Positions 7,355 to 16,645 of a stretch of DNA of 52,144 bases are shown one piece after another. Each line of letters opens with the position of its first letter. Position 1 is the first letter of the stretch. Origin of the DNA: Phreatobacter sp. (lineage in GTDB: Bacteria > Pseudomonadota > Alphaproteobacteria > Rhizobiales > Phreatobacteraceae); NCBI RefSeq assembly GCF_030691135.1, contig NZ_JAUYFA010000034.1, positions 1 through 52,144 of the forward strand, given 5' to 3'. The notes beneath the pieces were generated by a model. That model made no database searches and was not told the origin of the DNA. It worked only from the letters and a program-made list of their open reading frames with translations. Both the position numbers and the translations under genes were made by a program.

Positions 7355-9580
7355 TCAGGTCCTTCTGCGCGCGGCGCCGCGGCGGCCCTGGTGCAGCGCG
7401 AGGAACTCACGGACCAGGGCCTGGGCGAAGGCGGGATCGTTGATGTGATGCGGCAGCCGGATCAGCTGCCGGTTCGTCGTGATGCGGACGGTCTCGGCGA
7501 GGGCCTTGAAGAGAGCGGCATCGGCTTCCGGATCGAAGAACGGCTTGCCCGGCGCATCGAGAGACGAGACCCCGCCTTCGGGAATGAGGAACCGCACCGG
7601 CCCCTCCATGAGGTTCAGCTTTTCGCCGATCCAGCGCCCGATGCGGAGATTTTCGTCGACGGTGGTCCGCATCAGCGTGACCTGTGGATTGTGGGGATAG
7701 AGATTTCGGCCGCGATAGTGCTGCGGGACCGTGTCCGGCGCGGCGAAATTGACCATGTCGAGGGCGCCGACCGAGCCGACATAGGGAAGCCTGGTGCGGA
7801 TGATCGCGCCGAAACGGTCTTCGGTCGCCGGCAGGATGCCGCCCATCAGCATGTCGCAGACCTCGGTCGTCGAGACGTCGATGACGCCCTGTAGCAGCCG
7901 TGAGTCCACCAGCTTTTCCATCGAGCGCCCGCCGACGCCGGTGGCATGGAACACGAGCGGTTCCCATTCGGCGCCGATGAGCTTGGCGACCTGCTGGACG
8001 CAGGGCGTCGTCACCCCGAACATCGTCAGGCCGACGAGGGGCCGGTCGCGCAGCGGATCCGGCCGGGGGCTCGCCAGATGGGCCTTGGCCATGGCGGCCA
8101 TGGCATGCGCCGCGTTGCCGAGGACGGCGCGCGAGATGCGGTTCAGCCCCTGAACGTCGGTGACCGAATGCATCATCGTGATGTCGGTGGAGCCGACATA
8201 GTGCGCGACATTGCCGGCGGCCATGGTCGAGACCATGATCTTGGGCACACCGATCGGCAGCATCTGCATGGCGGCGGTCGCGATCGCCGTGCCGCCCGAG
8301 CCGCCCGCCGAGATCAGGCCGAGCACGTCCTGCTGCCCGGCGGTCCAGGTCGCGAAAGCCTCCGTCATCGCCGCGACCGCGGCGCCGCGATCGCCGGAAG
8401 CGAGGCCGGGGAGTGCGCGCGGGGATGCGAGCGCCACCTCCTGCGCCGATACGTCGGCCCCGTGATTGCGTCCCTGGGTCGAGACGTCGACCAGCCGGGT
8501 GCGCAGCCCCGCCGCCTTGATGATGTCGCGGACGAACCGCATCTCCTCGCCCTTGGTGTCGAGCGTCCCGGCGATGATGACATGGGGCTCGCTCGGTCCA
8601 CGGGCGGCCAGGGCAGAAGTGTCGCCGATCACGCGGCCGTCGATGGTGGCGAGCGTCGGGCGCGAGACTGTGCGGGCCGAGGCTTCGATCTGGGCTGCCG
8701 GCACATCCTTCGACCAGCGTGTCGGGGTGACGGGATTGGCCATGTAGATCCGGATCGGCCCCTGGCCGACCGGCGCCGGCACAGCACCCTGCGGCACGCC
8801 CGGCCCCGCCTCCTGACCTCCTGCGTCGGTATCGTCATGGCCGTGTCGGCCGACGCCAAGCAGACGCTGCTGCAGGTCGCGGTCCGCTGCCAGCGTCGCC
8901 GATGCGATGACGCGGTTGATCCGCCCGTTGACCATGATCGCCACCGGGTCGGACATCTGGGTGGCGACACCGATGTTCTGCTCGATGACGAGGATGGACA
9001 CGTCGCCGTCGGCGGCGAGACGGACCAGCGTCTCCTCGACATGGGCGACGATGACGGGGGCCAGCCCCTCCGTCGGCTCGTCCATGATCAGGAGGCGCGG
9101 GTTCATCAGCAGTGCGCGGCTGATGGCCAGCATCTGCTGCTCGCCGCCGGACAGCTGCGCGCCGCCGTTGTTGCGCCGCTCCGCCAGCCGCGGGAACACC
9201 TCGTAGATTCGCTCCGGCGTCCATCGCCCCTTCGGCTTGGACATCAGCCGCAGGTGCTCGTGCACGGTCAGCGAGCGCCACAGCCGGCGGCCCTGCGGCA
9301 CGTAGCCGACGCCGAGCCTGGCGATATCGGCCGGCGCCAGGCCGCCAATCTCCTCGCCCATGAACCGGATCGAGCCCGATGACATCGGCACAAGGCCCAT
9401 GATGGCCTTGCACATGGTGGTCTTGCCCATGCCGTTGCGGCCGACCACGGAGAGCACGCCCGACTGAAGCGTCAGGTCGACGCCCTGAACGGCATGGCTG
9501 CGGCCGTAGAAAACATTGACGCCCTGCAACTGCAGGACCGGAGTTCCGGCCTTCGCAGGGACGGGGAAGCGCTCAGCCAT
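7355..9580 (-). CDS. LivF-type ABC ATPase fused to a Tm-1-like (UPF0261) domain
   Basis: 741 residues with two recognisable parts. Residues 15-245 are a branched-chain-type ABC ATPase: Walker A GRNGMGKT (47-54), signature LSGGEQQ (143-149), Walker B LLIMDEP (163-169). Residues 248-330 are a linker rich in Gly, Pro and Asp at its start. Residues about 332-730 are a Tm-1-like ATP-binding domain beginning [13 protein letters not shown], with [11 protein letters not shown] and [18 protein letters not shown] further on. There is no stop or frame change between the parts. It supplies the second ATPase of the neighbouring LivHMG transporter, so the enzyme-like domain would be held at the membrane. 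It overlaps the end of livG by 8 bases. Confidence 0.9.
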   Translation of the reverse strand: MAERFPVPAKAGTPVLQLQGVNVFYGRSHAVQGVDLTLQSGVLSVVGRNGMGKTTMCKAIMGLVPMSSGSIRFMGEEIGGLAPADIARLGVGYVPQGRRLWRSLTVHEHLRLMSKPKGRWTPERIYEVFPRLAERRNNGGAQLSGGEQQMLAISRALLMNPRLLIMDEPTEGLAPVIVAHVEETLVRLAADGDVSILVIEQNIGVATQMSDPVAIMVNGRINRVIASATLAADRDLQQRLLGVGRHGHDDTDAGGQEAGPGVPQGAVPAPVGQGPIRIYMANPVTPTRWSKDVPAAQIEASARTVSRPTLATIDGRVIGDTSALAARGPSEPHVIIAGTLDTKGEEMRFVRDIIKAAGLRTRLVDVSTQGRNHGADVSAQEVALASPRALPGLASGDRGAAVAAMTEAFATWTAGQQDVLGLISAGGSGGTAIATAAMQMLPIGVPKIMVSTMAAGNVAHYVGSTDITMMHSVTDVQGLNRISRAVLGNAAHAMAAMAKAHLASPRPDPLRDRPLVGLTMFGVTTPCVQQVAKLIGAEWEPLVFHATGVGGRSMEKLVDSRLLQGVIDVSTTEVCDMLMGGILPATEDRFGAIIRTRLPYVGSVGALDMVNFAAPDTVPQHYRGRNLYPHNPQVTLMRTTVDENLRIGRWIGEKLNLMEGPVRFLIPEGGVSSLDAPGKPFFDPEADAALFKALAETVRITTNRQLIRLPHHINDPAFAQALVREFLALHQGRRGAARRRT

Positions 9581-10361
9581 GCCCGCCTCCCAGATAGAGT
9601 TCCTGGACCTCCGGATCGTCCTCGATCTCGCTCGGCTTGCCCTCCTTGAAGACCCGTCCGTTGTGCATCATCGTCACGCTCTCGACGACGCGCAGCGCCA
9701 CGTCCATGTCGTGCTCGATGACGATGTAGCCGATATGGGCTGGCAGGGAGGTCAGGATGGTGACCAGATCGCGGCGCTCGGTCGGCGACAGGCCGGCCGC
9801 CGGCTCGTCGAACAGGATGAAGCGGGGAGCGCCCGACATCGCCAGGGCGATCTCGAGCTGCCGCTGCTGGCCATAGGCGAGCTCGCCGACCAGGCGGTCC
9901 TTCACCGCCGTGAGGTGAACAGCCTCCACCAGCATCTCGGCGGCATGGACGAGGGCATCGTCGCTGCGCGGCCGCAGGAGCGAATAGCGGTTCCGCGAGA
10001 CGCCGCGGCAGGCCAGGTAGACATTGTCGAGGACACTGAGGCCGGCAAAGAGCGAGGAGATCTGGTAGGTGCGGCGCAGGCCGCGGCGGATGCGCTCATA
10101 GGGCGGGAAGGCCGTCACGTCCTCGCCGAAGAAGCGGATGATGCCGGAGGTCACCGGGAAATCGCCGGTGATGCAGTTGAACAGGGTGGTCTTGCCCGCA
10201 CCGTTGGAGCCGAGCACCGCACGCCGCTCGCCCGGACGCACCGAAATGGTCACATCGGCGATGGCGGCGAGAGCGCCGAACATCTTGGTGATGCCGCGCA
10301 GTTCAAGCGCATTGCCCGCGTTCATCTGCCCCGGGCGCTCGTTGACGGTGGAGAGGCTCAT
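9573..10361 (-). CDS. Branched-chain-type ABC transporter ATP-binding protein (LivG-like)
   Basis: 262 residues, the normal LivG length. Walker A is GSNGAGKTT, the signature region is [12 protein letters not shown], and Walker B is [16 protein letters not shown] transporters of this class import amino acids, amides, urea or aromatic acids. I chose ATG at 10361 because it overlaps the TGA of the LivM gene by four bases (ATGA). A longer open frame continues upstream but only crosses livM in another frame. It partners with the fused ATPase encoded next. Confidence 0.93.
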   Translation of the reverse strand: MSLSTVNERPGQMNAGNALELRGITKMFGALAAIADVTISVRPGERRAVLGSNGAGKTTLFNCITGDFPVTSGIIRFFGEDVTAFPPYERIRRGLRRTYQISSLFAGLSVLDNVYLACRGVSRNRYSLLRPRSDDALVHAAEMLVEAVHLTAVKDRLVGELAYGQQRQLEIALAMSGAPRFILFDEPAAGLSPTERRDLVTILTSLPAHIGYIVIEHDMDVALRVVESVTMMHNGRVFKEGKPSEIEDDPEVQELYLGGGHG

Positions 10362-11434
10362 CGCGGCTGCCCCGTCAGGGGATCGACCCGTCGGCCGGTC
10401 CGGGCGCGCCAGCGGTCCCAGAGGCCGAGCACGCCGTCGGGCGAGAACAGCACCACGGCCAGGAAGCCGATGCCGATGATCAGCTTGAAGCGCTCGGCCG
10501 AGAAGCCGAAGGCGCCGAGGATGTCGGGCGAGAAGGTCTGGAGCATGACGTAGATGAAGGCGCCGACGAAGGCGCCGAGCGGGCGACGCATGCCGCCGAC
10601 GACCGCCACGACCAGCACGTCGATGGCGGAGGATATGCCGATCGTTCCGGGTGCGATCTGGGCATTCTGCCAGACCAGCAGGATCCCGCCCATGGAGGCG
10701 AAGATGCTGGCGAAGGCATGGGCGGCGACACGGTGGGCGGTGACGTTGAATCCGAGGGCCGCCATGCGCCGGGGATTGTCGCGCACGCCCTGCAGCGCGA
10801 GGCCGAAGGGCGAGCGGGAGACATAGACGACGGTGCCGTAGCACAGCGCGGCACACCCCAGGCACAGATAGTAGAATGCCGTGGGATCGCGCCAGTCGAC
10901 GCCGAAAAGCCGGGGCGGCAGAACCAGGTTGAAGCCTGAATAGCCGTTGAAGATCGTGTAGTTCTGGCGGGTGAAATAGAAGAACGCCGCGGCGATCGCC
11001 AGGGTGATCATGATCGTGTAGATGCCCTCGGTCCTGACCGCGAGTGCACCCGACAGGGTGGCGAAGATCGCCGCGATCAGGAAGGCCGCCGGCAGCACGA
11101 TCCACCAGGACAGGCCGAGGCTGATCGACGTCGTTCCCGACGGACCGAGGATGGCCACCATGTAGCCGGCGAGGCCGGCAATGCTCATCTGCAGCAGGCT
11201 GACCATGCCGCCATAGCCGGCGAGGAAGGTCAGGCTGACCGCGATCATGCCGAGGATGAAGGTCCAGCCCATCACCTGGAACAGCCAGAAATTGTTGGCC
11301 ACGAGAGGCATCGCGAGGAGAACCAGGGCGGCGGCCCACCAGGCCGGCGGTATCCGCTCGATCCATGATGTCGGCCCGGCGGTTTTGGTGATGCCCGCGC
11401 TTGCCCGGGGCCCGGCCTGATCAGCCAGCGACAT
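10358..11434 (-). CDS. Branched-chain-type ABC transporter permease (LivM-like)
   Basis: 358 residues, an inner-membrane permease with about ten hydrophobic segments. The first 35 residues are a polar N-terminal extension. The conserved LivM stretch VRDNPRRMAALGFNV lies around residue 220, followed by GGMRRPLGAFVGAF and the C-terminal FSPDGVLGLWDR. It forms the membrane channel with the LivH-type permease, whose gene ends 3 bases upstream. Confidence 0.93.
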   Translation of the reverse strand: MSLADQAGPRASAGITKTAGPTSWIERIPPAWWAAALVLLAMPLVANNFWLFQVMGWTFILGMIAVSLTFLAGYGGMVSLLQMSIAGLAGYMVAILGPSGTTSISLGLSWWIVLPAAFLIAAIFATLSGALAVRTEGIYTIMITLAIAAAFFYFTRQNYTIFNGYSGFNLVLPPRLFGVDWRDPTAFYYLCLGCAALCYGTVVYVSRSPFGLALQGVRDNPRRMAALGFNVTAHRVAAHAFASIFASMGGILLVWQNAQIAPGTIGISSAIDVLVVAVVGGMRRPLGAFVGAFIYVMLQTFSPDILGAFGFSAERFKLIIGIGFLAVVLFSPDGVLGLWDRWRARTGRRVDPLTGQPR

Positions 11435-11437
11435 CGC

Positions 11438-12454
11438 TCACCGCCCCGCGCCCAGAAGGCCCTGTGGCCGGAAAGCCAGGACCGCCGCCATGATCAGGAA
11501 GGTGAAGACCACCGAATAGGTCGGCGCATAGACCAGACCCATCTGTTCGGTGACGCCGATGATGATCGCGCCGATGGCGGCGCCGACGATCGAGCCCATG
11601 CCGCCGACGATCACCACGACCAGACTGGCGAGGAGAAACCGCGTGTCCTCACCCGGCGACAGGGACTGGAATGTGCCTCCGATGATCCCGGCCATCCCGG
11701 CCAGGCCGGCGCCGAAGACGAAGACCGCGAGAAAGACCAGCTGGATGCGCACACCGGAGGCGGCGAGCATCTCGCGATCGTCGACGCCGGCACGGATCAC
11801 CATGCCGAGCGAGGTGCGGTTCAGCACCAGCCACATGGCCAGGCCGATGACGATCGCGGCGACGAGGATCCAGACGCGCACCGCGGGATAGCGGATGTAG
11901 ATGGCTTCGCCGCTGGTCGGATTGATCGACGAGATGATGGGCAGTTCGAGCGGGCCGCGCAGCAGGGCCGGCGCGAGCGTCGTGTAGGATTGGCCGCCCC
12001 AGTACCAGAGCATCAGATCCGCCAGCACGATCGACAGGCCGATGCTGACCAGCGTCTGGCGCAGTTCCTCGCCTTCCATATGGGAGAAGATGAAGCGCTG
12101 CATCATGAGGCCGACGAGACCGACGACGACGAAGACGACGGGAAAGGCGAGGAGCCAGGACCCCGAATAGGTGGCGACCTCGTAGCCGATGTAGCCGCCG
12201 AGCAGGAACAGCGAGCCATGGGCGAGGTTGACGGTCCGCATGAGCCCGAAGATCAGCGTGAACCCCGAGGCGACGAGGAAATAGAGCGCACCGAGCGTCA
12301 CACCGCCGAGCAGGGCGTTCAGAAAGACCCGCTTGCGTCCGACCGCCGCCTCGAGCTCCGCAGGCCATGGCGCGAGGACGAGCCACAGGAAGGCCACCAC
12401 CAGAAGCGCGATCACCAGAGTCCAGAGAGGATGGTTCTTGGCGAACTTTTCCAT
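11438..12454 (-). CDS. Branched-chain-type ABC transporter permease (LivH-like)
   Basis: 338 residues from ATG at 12454. A GTG codon directly before it (12457) could add one residue, and neither has a good ribosome binding site. The protein has an extra N-terminal membrane helix before the usual LivH core. It carries the LivH motifs FGLMRTVNLAHGSLFLLGGY and LVVVIVGGMGSIVGAAIGA and ends FRPQGLLG. It pairs with LivM. It follows the AraC gene after a gap of about 116 bases in which I see no clear promoter. Confidence 0.92.
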   Translation of the reverse strand: MEKFAKNHPLWTLVIALLVVAFLWLVLAPWPAELEAAVGRKRVFLNALLGGVTLGALYFLVASGFTLIFGLMRTVNLAHGSLFLLGGYIGYEVATYSGSWLLAFPVVFVVVGLVGLMMQRFIFSHMEGEELRQTLVSIGLSIVLADLMLWYWGGQSYTTLAPALLRGPLELPIISSINPTSGEAIYIRYPAVRVWILVAAIVIGLAMWLVLNRTSLGMVIRAGVDDREMLAASGVRIQLVFLAVFVFGAGLAGMAGIIGGTFQSLSPGEDTRFLLASLVVVIVGGMGSIVGAAIGAIIIGVTEQMGLVYAPTYSVVFTFLIMAAVLAFRPQGLLGAGR

Positions 12455-12570
12455 CACACCGTCGACACATGAAAGCCCGCGGCACCGTCGCCGCCAGCCC
12501 GACGAAGGCTAGGCCGACCTGCGACAGTCGGCTTTACCGAGGGTCTTTTCTTTCGCGGCCATCACCGGGG

Positions 12571-13407
12571 TCATTGCGCATGGGTCAGGACACTGCGCCG
12601 ATAGGTGCTCGGCGGCACGACGCCGTTGGCGATGAAGAAACGGGAGAAGCTGGCAGGCGTCGAGAAGCCGAGGTCGAGGCCGATATCGGCGACGGTCTCC
12701 TTGCCGAGCGCCAGCCGCTCGATCGCCCGTTCCATGCGCAGCGCGTTCACATAGATGGTCGGTGGCAGGCCGATCTGTTCGCGGAACAGCTTGAAGAAGT
12801 GGGGCCGCGACAGGCCGGCGGCGCGTGACAGGCGCGCCAGATCGACGGGCTCGCCGAGCGCCGCGTCGAGAAGCCGGAGCGCCCGCCGGATGCGGAAGTC
12901 GCGCAGCGGTCTTTCCCGGCCGATGAAATGCTGCCCCTCCGCCGTCCACTGCCAGGTCTGGTCGAAGCAGGCCTGTGTCAGTGCGCTCAGGCGATCCTCG
13001 AAGTCGCCGTCGCTGCCGCGCCTGGCCGACAGGAGCTGGCTGGTATCGGCCAACAGGCGCGCCAGCCTGTCTGAGACTTCGACGCCGACGCGCCCGAAGC
13101 GCAGGATTTCCGAGGCCTGGCAGCTCGCATGGACGAACCAGCCCGGGCGGATGTAGAGCACCAGGGCCAGCACGTTGTCGCCCGCGACGAGCGGCCGGTA
13201 GAAATGCGGCTGCCACGGACTGACCGCCACGGCCTGGCCGGACGACAGCGGATAGGGCCGTCCGTCGACCACGACCTCGGCCGGCGGCCCGTGGATATGG
13301 AAGATCAGATGACCTTCCCGATGCGCATGCGGCGCCATGGCCTTGTCCATCACGTAGAGGCAGACGCGACCAAACACGCCGTGCGCGACAGCGTGAGCAA
13401 CACTCAC
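12571..13407 (-). CDS. AraC family transcriptional regulator
   Basis: 278 residues. The N-terminal half is a cupin-like sensing domain with PHAHREGHLIFHI and SSGQAVAVSPWQPHF. The C-terminal residues about 180-275 hold two helix-turn-helix motifs: LSRAAGLSRPHFFKLFREQ and VADIGLDLGFSTPASFSRFF. It lies inside the catabolic run, on the same strand, between the alcohol dehydrogenase homologue and livH, so it probably controls its own operon in response to the imported compound or a product. Several His residues in the cupin suggest a metal or acid ligand, but this is inference. Confidence 0.92.
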   Translation of the reverse strand: MSVAHAVAHGVFGRVCLYVMDKAMAPHAHREGHLIFHIHGPPAEVVVDGRPYPLSSGQAVAVSPWQPHFYRPLVAGDNVLALVLYIRPGWFVHASCQASEILRFGRVGVEVSDRLARLLADTSQLLSARRGSDGDFEDRLSALTQACFDQTWQWTAEGQHFIGRERPLRDFRIRRALRLLDAALGEPVDLARLSRAAGLSRPHFFKLFREQIGLPPTIYVNALRMERAIERLALGKETVADIGLDLGFSTPASFSRFFIANGVVPPSTYRRSVLTHAQ

Positions 13408-13564
13408 AACGCTCCTCCCTGATGAACGGGCTTGTCTTGTTTTTGTCGCAGCCCTTTTTTCTTGAGCTTAACGCGCGCTTCCGCACTGGCAACGGGCGAT
13501 TCGCCGCGCCTGCCGGTGTTTCTCGCGGCCGTCCGCATCGCCATGCTGGCCTGGCGGCGGCGGC

Positions 13565-14620
13565 TCACCATGCAGCCTCCAGGATGCGCTCGCAGTCGCC
13601 CCGGGTGAGGAGGCGCGGATTGGCGAAAGCGGAGGGATCATCGGCCGCCCTGACGGCGACCTGGGCGAAGCGGTTGGGGTCGGTCGCCGTTTCCCGCAGG
13701 GCCGCGGGCAGGCCGAGGGCACGGGCGAAGGCGGCGAGCTGGATGTCGAGGCCCGTGACCGCGCCGCCCTGGCCCATGGTGTCCGAGAGCGCGCCATAGC
13801 GATCGCCGACGGCCCGGGCGTTGAACCCGACGAAGGCGGCAAGGACGGGCACGTGCAACTCGCCGGGCATCGCCCTTCCCACCAGGTCATCCTCGAGCGG
13901 ATGGGCGAGGGCATCGACGCCGCCGATGCTCTTTTCCATGGCGAGACCGGCGGTCAGGGCTCCTGCGAGCGCCTCGCGCCGTGCCTCTGCATTGTCTGAC
14001 GAGGCGACGGCCAACGGCAGCCACCGGGCGAGGCGGCGGACCGCCTCCAGGGCCAGCCCGTCGGCCGGCGGATTGAAGGACGGGCTGGCATAGGCCTCGA
14101 TGGCGTGGACCAGGATTTCCATCCCCGCCGCCGCCAGCCGTCGCGGCGGAACGTGGGCCAGCGCCGTCGGGTCGGCGATGACCCGGTCGGGCCGCGGGCA
14201 CGACACCGGCTCGCCGTCGCGCGGACGGACCTGCCGGCCGAGGCCGAGGTCGAAAAGGCTGACCGGGATCGCGATGACGGCGCAGATACCGCCGCGCCGG
14301 ACAGCCGCGTCGGCGACGAGGCGCGCCTGACCGATGGCCCCGGCACCGCCGATGGCGATGATGGTCGCGGCTTCGGCGCACTTCAGTTCCTCCGCCACCC
14401 GCGCGATCTCACCGCGCAGCGGCGCGCCGGCACTGACGGTGGTCGTCGCCAGCCGAATGCGCGGCAAGGCGTCCCGGACGCGGGCGAGCGCTTCCGCCGC
14501 TCCGGGTTCGGTGTCGATGAGCACCAGCGCTTTGCCGAGCCGCGAAGCTTCTTCGGGCAGGGCATCGTCGATGGCCCCATCCGCGAACTGGGTTCGCGTG
14601 AGATAGCCGATCAACGTCAT
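13565..14620 (-). CDS. Iron-containing alcohol dehydrogenase/maleylacetate reductase homologue with altered metal site
   Basis: 351 residues, the right length for the family. The N-terminal dinucleotide domain has AIGGAGAIGQARLVADA in place of the usual GGGSxxDxAK. In the metal domain, MEILVHAIEAY keeps one His but has Glu where the family has Asp (Asn in maleylacetate reductases). GVDALAHPLEDDL has Asp where the third metal His normally is, and RAMPGELHVPVLAAF has Pro where the family has the His of HGxxN. Thus at least two of four metal ligands differ. It may use a different metal, no metal, or have another function. The gene follows the substrate-binding protein gene after a stem-loop. Confidence 0.8.
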   Translation of the reverse strand: MTLIGYLTRTQFADGAIDDALPEEASRLGKALVLIDTEPGAAEALARVRDALPRIRLATTTVSAGAPLRGEIARVAEELKCAEAATIIAIGGAGAIGQARLVADAAVRRGGICAVIAIPVSLFDLGLGRQVRPRDGEPVSCPRPDRVIADPTALAHVPPRRLAAAGMEILVHAIEAYASPSFNPPADGLALEAVRRLARWLPLAVASSDNAEARREALAGALTAGLAMEKSIGGVDALAHPLEDDLVGRAMPGELHVPVLAAFVGFNARAVGDRYGALSDTMGQGGAVTGLDIQLAAFARALGLPAALRETATDPNRFAQVAVRAADDPSAFANPRLLTRGDCERILEAAW

Positions 14621-14681
14621 CCGGGCCGCCTTGTCGCCCTGGGTGTCGCCAGGACAATCCGCGAGAGGAACCTGATGGGAA

Positions 14682-14709
14682 AGAGGCCGGCAACGGGGTG
14701 CCGGCCTCT
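14682..14709 (-). terminator. Stem-loop after the substrate-binding protein gene (attenuating terminator)
   Basis: A perfect 11-bp stem (14682-14692 with 14699-14709) with a 6-base loop. On the minus strand it is followed by only a short T run (CTCTTTCCC). It lies 20 bases after the stop of the substrate-binding protein gene. Such a partial terminator would let the binding protein be made in excess over the downstream permeases, which is usual for ABC operons. Confidence 0.7.
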
Positions 14710-14728
14710 CCCAAAGTGTTCCCGTGGG

Positions 14729-15997
14729 TCAGCCGCCGGCGCGCAACCGGGCGCAGTCGACGACGTTGCGGGAGGGCAGTCCGATCGCCCGGTACTGTTC
14801 GGCGGTCATGCCGAGCGTCTGGGTGACGTTGTCGGTCCTGGCGACCATCTTGTTCGTCAGGTTGCCGTCGGTTCCTTCGACGACCTCGTTGATGAAGACG
14901 GTGCCTGTTGCCTGGCGGTTCTCGTTGAGGGTGATCCGGCCGATGGGGCTGTCGAGCTGGATCTTGTTCAGCGCTTCCTTGAAGCGCGCCTGACCGTTGC
15001 TGAGGTCACCGCCGACCGCTTCCAGACCCCGGATCGCGGCGAGGGTGGCGATGTAGTAGCCGAGACCGAAGAGCGAGGGCGTCGGGAAGCGCTGGTTGGC
15101 CGGGAAGCTGTCCTGATAGAGCTTCACATAGGCCTGCCAGGCCGCGTCGGGGTTGTCGACGGCGAAGGGGCCGGAGGTCGGCGTGCCGGTCAGCACTTCC
15201 TTGGCGCGGCCGCGGGCGGTCAGCACCGTCTGGTCGGCCATGATGGTGCCGCCGATGAGCCGCGTGCGCTCGCCGGCCTGCTGGTACTGGTTGAGGAAGT
15301 TGATGGCGTCGGTGCCGCCGAGGCCGAGGTAGATCGCGTCGACGTTGTCGGGCAGCTGGGCGATGATGGCGCCGAAGTCGGCCTGTCCGAGGGGATGCCA
15401 GAAGCGCTGGACGATGTCGCCACCAGCCCGGCAGAAGTCGATCGCGAAGCCCATGAAGTTGGTGTAGCCGAACGAATAGTCGCCGGCGATGCTCACCACG
15501 CGCCGCCAGTTCTTCTGCTTCACCACGTAGCTGCCGAGGCCGAAGCCCCACTGGGCGCCGTCGAGATTGAAGCGGTAGAAATTGGGCGCCGGGTCGACCC
15601 AGGTCGTCTCGAGCGCACCGGAAATGCCGTTGATCACCACATTGCCGGGAATCGTCTTGGCGAAATCGCGCATGGCGATGCCCTCGGAGCCCGACAGGGG
15701 ACCGATGATGATGTCGACGCGATCCTGCTCGATGAGCTTGCGTGCCATGCGGATGGTCGTGTCCGGACGGGTATCCGTCGGGGCGACGACAGTCTCGATC
15801 CGGCGACCGCCGATCGTGCCGTTGATCTGCTTGAGCGCCAGTTCGACGTTGCGGACGCCGTCGGCGCCGCCAGCCGCAAAGGCGCCTTCGAGAGCCACCA
15901 GAATGCCGATCTTGATGGTGCCGCCGCTCTGGGCGAAAGCCGAGCCTGGCAGCAAGATGGCCACGGCGGCAAAAATGGCGAGAATTGTCCTGCGCAT
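14729..15997 (-). CDS. ABC transporter periplasmic substrate-binding protein (branched-chain type)
   Basis: 422 residues with a Sec signal peptide (residues 1-22, cleavage after SAFA). The mature part begins GGTIKIGILVALEGAFAAGG, the common start of the periplasmic binding protein type 1 family that serves LivHMGF transporters. VDIIIGPLSGSEG and GDYSFGYTNFMGFA are family-typical. A good ribosome site (GGGAGGATC) precedes the ATG. It is the first gene of the catabolic run and belongs to the permease and ATPase genes downstream. The ligand cannot be read from the sequence. Relatives bind amino acids, amides or aromatic acids. Confidence 0.93.
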   Translation of the reverse strand: MRRTILAIFAAVAILLPGSAFAQSGGTIKIGILVALEGAFAAGGADGVRNVELALKQINGTIGGRRIETVVAPTDTRPDTTIRMARKLIEQDRVDIIIGPLSGSEGIAMRDFAKTIPGNVVINGISGALETTWVDPAPNFYRFNLDGAQWGFGLGSYVVKQKNWRRVVSIAGDYSFGYTNFMGFAIDFCRAGGDIVQRFWHPLGQADFGAIIAQLPDNVDAIYLGLGGTDAINFLNQYQQAGERTRLIGGTIMADQTVLTARGRAKEVLTGTPTSGPFAVDNPDAAWQAYVKLYQDSFPANQRFPTPSLFGLGYYIATLAAIRGLEAVGGDLSNGQARFKEALNKIQLDSPIGRITLNENRQATGTVFINEVVEGTDGNLTNKMVARTDNVTQTLGMTAEQYRAIGLPSRNVVDCARLRAGG

Positions 15998-16305
15998 TGG
16001 TGATCCTCCCTGTTCGACGTCTCGTCTCGTCTGCAGCTTCCACCGCAGCCGGCGAGGTCTTTGCTCAGTCGTTCATGTCATGCGTTCGATTTTTTGAAGC
16101 GCGATCTGACCCGTCACGCGTTCCGGAAAGGCTGGTGCGAGCGCCGCCCTTGGCCCATACCCAAGCGTCTGCTTTTCGCCGGTTTGACGGGTCGGGGAGC
16201 GGCCTGGCGTTGCCCGGCGCTGCCGACGTTGCAAAGCCTGCCCCCTCTCGCAGTCCTTCTTCGCTTCCGTTATGGTTCGCCCGCTCATTCGCTGAGGATC
16301 TCGCA
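15998..16305. promoter_or_regulatory. Divergent intergenic region, catabolic operon / lptM
   Basis: 308 bases without a gene. It must hold promoters for the leftward catabolic operon and the rightward lptM-lysA genes. I see the ribosome site of the binding-protein gene and a short GTCTC-type tandem repeat at about 16019-16031, but no convincing -35/-10 pair in either direction. Confidence 0.4.
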
Positions 16306-16599
16306 TTGAACCGATCGCTGACCCGCCGCACTGCCCTCCTTGCTGTCCTTGTGGGCGCGGTGGCGCTCGGCGGATGTGGCCGCAGGGGCGGCCTGGAACT
16401 CCCCGGCGAGACACCCTCGCCCATCGGCGGGCCGACACCGCCGAACCTGCCGCCGCGGGCCGAGGTCCCGGCCGATCCCGCAAACCCCGCCCAGCGTCAG
16501 GCGGAACCGGCGGCGCGCCGCGACTATGACCGCAACCGACCCGTCGGCGGCGGCCAGTTGATCCCCTCCGGGCAGTTCATCCTCGATCCGCTGCTCTAG
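16306..16599 (+). CDS. lptM: LptM-like small lipoprotein
   Basis: 97 residues from a TTG start at 16306, with GAGG eight bases upstream. The frame is open further upstream, but the lipoprotein signal sets the start: RSLTRRTALLAVLVGAVALG ending in the lipobox LGGC. The mature part is short, Pro-rich and disordered, ending IPSGQFILDPLL. A small lipoprotein directly before lysA is the conserved position of LptM (formerly YifL), which helps mature the LptD outer-membrane lipopolysaccharide translocon. It is 46 bases upstream of lysA. Confidence 0.8.
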   Translation: MNRSLTRRTALLAVLVGAVALGGCGRRGGLELPGETPSPIGGPTPPNLPPRAEVPADPANPAQRQAEPAARRDYDRNRPVGGGQLIPSGQFILDPLL

Positions 16600-16645
16600 A
16601 CCTGCCCGCCGCAAGGCCGCGACACCGAAGCCGAACACCCCCGCC

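Noticed and set aside
10362-11366. N-terminal extension of the LivG frame into livM
   Set aside because: The extension only reads livM in another frame. The ATGA overlap start at 10361 gives a normal LivG.
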